Positions 43,335 through 45,453 of a stretch of DNA of 45,453 nt are shown here, piece after piece. Under the pieces are notes generated by a model. That model was given only the letters and a program-made list of their open reading frames with translations, did not search any database and was not told the DNA's origin. The position numbers and the translations under genes were made by a program. Source of the DNA: Oscillospiraceae bacterium (lineage in GTDB: Bacteria; Bacillota; Clostridia; Oscillospirales; Oscillospiraceae); the NCBI GenBank assembly GCA_012513005.1, contig JAAZCZ010000072.1, positions 1 through 45,453 on the forward strand, read 5' to 3'. Position 1 is the stretch's first letter. Every line of letters starts with the position of its first letter.

Positions 43335-45064
43335 TTGCCCGCCTCCCCTGTGCTCTCATAAAAGACCTCCGGTGAGACCGGAGCCTTTACAACAAAGCTT
43401 GCATCTCTTCTTGTATCTGTGGCTTTCACAAAGGCAAGCAGCAACCAGCACGCCAAAAGCGAGCTGCCTCCCTTTGATACAAACGGGAATGTGACTCCCG
43501 TAAACGGCAATATATCAAGTGTGCCGAAAACATTGAGGCTCATCTGTATCATCATCATGTCGGCAGCAGCGCAGCCTGCTATTGCAAAATATGTGCTTCT
43601 GCCCAAAGCTGCGTTTCTTGCCGCAAAGACCCCGAGAGCGATTACCGCAAGCACTGCGACTATTGCAACGATTAGCCCCAGCTCCTCTGCTAGCATTGAA
43701 AAAACCATGTCTGTATCCGCTGCAAAAACTCTTTTTACAGAGCCGTTGCCCGGACCCTTGCCGAGTAGCCCACCCGACGCCACAGCGGAAATTGCCTTTG
43801 TCTGCTGAAAACCAGCGCCCCAGACATCGCTCCAGACATTGCCCCAGGTTGCAAACCTTTTTGCTATATATGGTTTTATAGTGAGCACCAAAAAGCTCGC
43901 TATAGCAGCTCCGCTTATTGCTAAGAATACGGTTGCAAAGCTGCCCGAGCGCATAAAAGCTATTACAAGGAATGTTCCGAAGAATATGACTGCCGTGCCG
44001 AAGTCGCCCATTAATGTGAGCGAAATTACACAGATTGCGGAAAAGGCGATGAATGTAATCAGGTTTCGCCGTGAAAAGAGCTTATCTAATGTTGCAGCTC
44101 CCGTGTAGACATACGCAAGCTTGACAAATTCGGAGGGCTGTACTGATATTCCGCCGATGAAAAACCAGTTTTTTGCCCCGTAGATTTCTGTTCCGAACAG
44201 AGCGCAGCCGACTAAGACAGCAACAGAAACAGCAGCTGCCAGCCAGCGAAGGGAAGTTGTTCTGTCTGAGCCGCGCAGCCACCAGCCCAAAAACAAAAAT
44301 CCGACAGCCCCGGTGACTATTATAATAAGTGCCTTAAATAGGTCATTAGGTGTGCTGCTTGCAACCACAAACAGCCCTAGCCCGGAGAGGAAAAAAGCGA
44401 TTATCTCCGGCTCAAAGCCACTTCTGCGCATAAGCCTCATAAGCAGGTAGAAAAGCCATTCGAGAAATATGAGACCGGAAAAGCTGAGCAGTATGTTTAT
44501 GCTCACATCGTTCGGGGCTTTTTCTGTAAGCCCGACTACTAAAAAACCCTGAAACAAAGTCAGTATCATTAAAGTTAAGCCCGATGACACAAAAAATCCC
44601 GCAGGTGTTCTTTTTAGTTCAAGCTTAGCCCTGCCTGTTTCGCTAAGAGGTCTAAATGTGTATACTCTCTTGTTTATTTTTATCTTATCGCCGCTTTTTA
44701 TTTCGCTAACTTCACTTACGACTTTTCCGTTTAGTTTTGTTGATTCTCTCGGACCTAAGTTTTTAAGTCGCCAAATGCCCTCATCTGTTCTCGATAGTGT
44801 TGCATGGGTTCTTGCTACCGAGGTGTCAGGAAGGACTATGTCAGCAGACGCCGCCCTGCCTATTACGCAGTCCCAGTGTTTAATAGGGTATTTTGTGCCT
44901 GATGAGTCGGTTAAAGCTCCCCATAGCTCGGGCTCTGCCTTATGGCTCAGCATGGAGCGAAGGCAGCGAGCCAGCAGCCAGAGTGCGAGCGCCGGCAGAA
45001 TGTAGCTTATTATTTTATAAACTGAAAAGCTCGAGCTTATGCCTATGAGCTCATTAATGTTCAC
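43331..45064 (-). CDS. SEDS family (FtsW/RodA) glycosyltransferase with N-terminal FHA domain
   Basis: A 577-aa fusion. A membrane helix lies at about residues 13-35, and an FHA domain at about 50-138 (VIGRAASADIVLPDT, ARTHATL, LKNLGP, LNGKVVSE, GDKIKI). The SEDS polymerase of about ten helices follows, with LGDFGTAVIFF-like and FIGGISVQPSEFVKLAYVY blocks that mark FtsW/RodA peptidoglycan polymerases. The FHA serine that usually reads SRxH is ARTH here. GTG 45064 has GGAGG seven bases upstream and fits better than a longer frame to 45115. It forms an operon with the PBP gene. Confidence 0.92.
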   Translation of the reverse strand: MNINELIGISSSFSVYKIISYILPALALWLLARCLRSMLSHKAEPELWGALTDSSGTKYPIKHWDCVIGRAASADIVLPDTSVARTHATLSRTDEGIWRLKNLGPRESTKLNGKVVSEVSEIKSGDKIKINKRVYTFRPLSETGRAKLELKRTPAGFFVSSGLTLMILTLFQGFLVVGLTEKAPNDVSINILLSFSGLIFLEWLFYLLMRLMRRSGFEPEIIAFFLSGLGLFVVASSTPNDLFKALIIIVTGAVGFLFLGWWLRGSDRTTSLRWLAAAVSVAVLVGCALFGTEIYGAKNWFFIGGISVQPSEFVKLAYVYTGAATLDKLFSRRNLITFIAFSAICVISLTLMGDFGTAVIFFGTFLVIAFMRSGSFATVFLAISGAAIASFLVLTIKPYIAKRFATWGNVWSDVWGAGFQQTKAISAVASGGLLGKGPGNGSVKRVFAADTDMVFSMLAEELGLIVAIVAVLAVIALGVFAARNAALGRSTYFAIAGCAAADMMMIQMSLNVFGTLDILPFTGVTFPFVSKGGSSLLACWLLLAFVKATDTRRDASFVVKAPVSPEVFYESTGEAGK

Positions 45065-45105
45065 GAGTGTTCCTCCGGAATCTATTTTGCTGTATCGGTT
45101 TTTTG

Positions 45106-45135
45106 AGTATATCACGATGCCTTAATAATTGACAA
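45106..45135 (-). promoter_or_regulatory. Promoter for the FHA-SEDS/PBP operon
   Basis: On the minus strand TTGTCA (45135-45130), an 18-base spacer and TATACT (45111-45106). Its -35 overlaps the divergent plus-strand -35. Confidence 0.7.
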
Positions 45136-45157
45136 CATCGGCAGCTCAATATAAAAT
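45129..45157 (+). promoter_or_regulatory. Promoter for the NusG-domain-II gene, apparently leaderless
   Basis: TTGACA (45129-45134), a 17-base spacer and TAAAAT (45152-45157). The expected start site coincides with the ATG at 45164. A 15-base spacer to TATAAA is the alternative. Confidence 0.65.
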
Positions 45158-45163
45158 ACAGCT

Positions 45164-45453
45164 ATGTTTAAGAAGACTAAAACTTGGATAATTATATTCG
45201 CTCTGCTGTTTATTTTAAGCATAGCTCTTTATGCACTGCTCTCGGGAAAAAAGCCGAGTGGCAGTATTGCTGTTATACGCAAAAACGGTGAGGTTTATGA
45301 CAGGATTGACTTATCTGCCGTAACAAAGCCGTATGAGATAAAAATAGGCAATGAGCATGGTTACAATGTTGTGCTTGTTTCTCCCGGGTCAATTGCGGTT
45401 ATCTCAGCCGATTGCCCGGATCACATCTGCATTAAACGCGGCGAAATTAAAAC
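45164..45453 (+). CDS. NusG domain II family protein, 3' truncated
   Basis: The frame runs off the right edge after 96 codons. The protein starts with a lysine-rich turn and one hydrophobic helix (about residues 8-27, WIIIFALLFILSIALYALL). A domain of the NusG-II type follows, ending in ISADCPDHICIKRGEI, a conserved cysteine-containing block. These proteins are extracytoplasmic and often sit beside heptaprenyl synthase or ApbE-like genes in Clostridia. Their role is unclear. No Shine-Dalgarno sequence precedes the ATG, and no other start exists before the helix. Confidence 0.85.
   Translation, partial: MFKKTKTWIIIFALLFILSIALYALLSGKKPSGSIAVIRKNGEVYDRIDLSAVTKPYEIKIGNEHGYNVVLVSPGSIAVISADCPDHICIKRGEIK

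Overview
The window looks like chromosomal DNA from an anaerobic, low-to-middle GC Firmicute of class Clostridia, probably a gut-type Oscillospirales or Christensenellales relative. The pointers are a six-gene Rnf operon in clostridial order, a GlgC/GlgD pair, IreB, a T-box leader, a CIRCE element, GAGG-type ribosome sites, frequent TTG/GTG starts and glutamine synthetase without an adenylylation tyrosine. The genus is not resolved. I saw no rRNA, tRNA, insertion sequence, prophage or CRISPR array.

Layout: 1-4.7 kb is a glycogen operon (glgC, cut by the window edge, then glgD and glgP). From 5 to 9.1 kb are three tandem paralogous LytR-CpsA-Psr (LCP) genes, each followed by its own terminator. 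From 9.2 to 12.7 kb is a DNA maintenance cluster (nth, rarA, a DUF951 gene, an AlkD-like gene) followed by a glutathione peroxidase. From 12.8 to 17.9 kb on the minus strand is rnfCDGEAB, with a Rex-like operator upstream. A divergent GH2 glycosidase follows (18.2-20 kb), then a TPP riboswitch with thiT.

From 20.8 to 25.9 kb on the minus strand are an LTA-synthase-type sulfatase, a small P-loop protein, pyrimidine-nucleoside phosphorylase and alanine racemase. From 26 to 29.8 kb a T-box leader drives pheST, followed by ireB and a SLOG-family gene. From 30.8 to 37.3 kb on the minus strand are a zinc-ribbon membrane protein and a four-gene operon: phosphodiester glycosidase-like, unknown ectodomain protein, GT2-GtrA fusion, malQ. 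Then come a PIG-L lipoprotein, a beta-lactamase-fold serine hydrolase, glnA, a CIRCE-controlled small heat shock gene, and a class B PBP with a SEDS protein that carries an FHA domain. The start of a NusG-domain-II gene lies at the right edge.

Much of the window concerns the envelope: LCP transferases, the LTA synthase-like enzyme, Alr, SEDS/PBP, and several unassigned surface proteins. The FHA-SEDS protein and IreB both suggest a PASTA-type Ser/Thr kinase elsewhere in the genome. The most notable regulatory features are the perfect CIRCE before hsp20, the Rex-like site before rnf, and two divergent promoters that share one -35 region and appear to give a leaderless transcript at the right edge. 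Nothing here is clearly a wholly new system. The best candidates are the glycosidase-like/ectodomain/GT2-GtrA operon and the FHA-SEDS-PBP pair.
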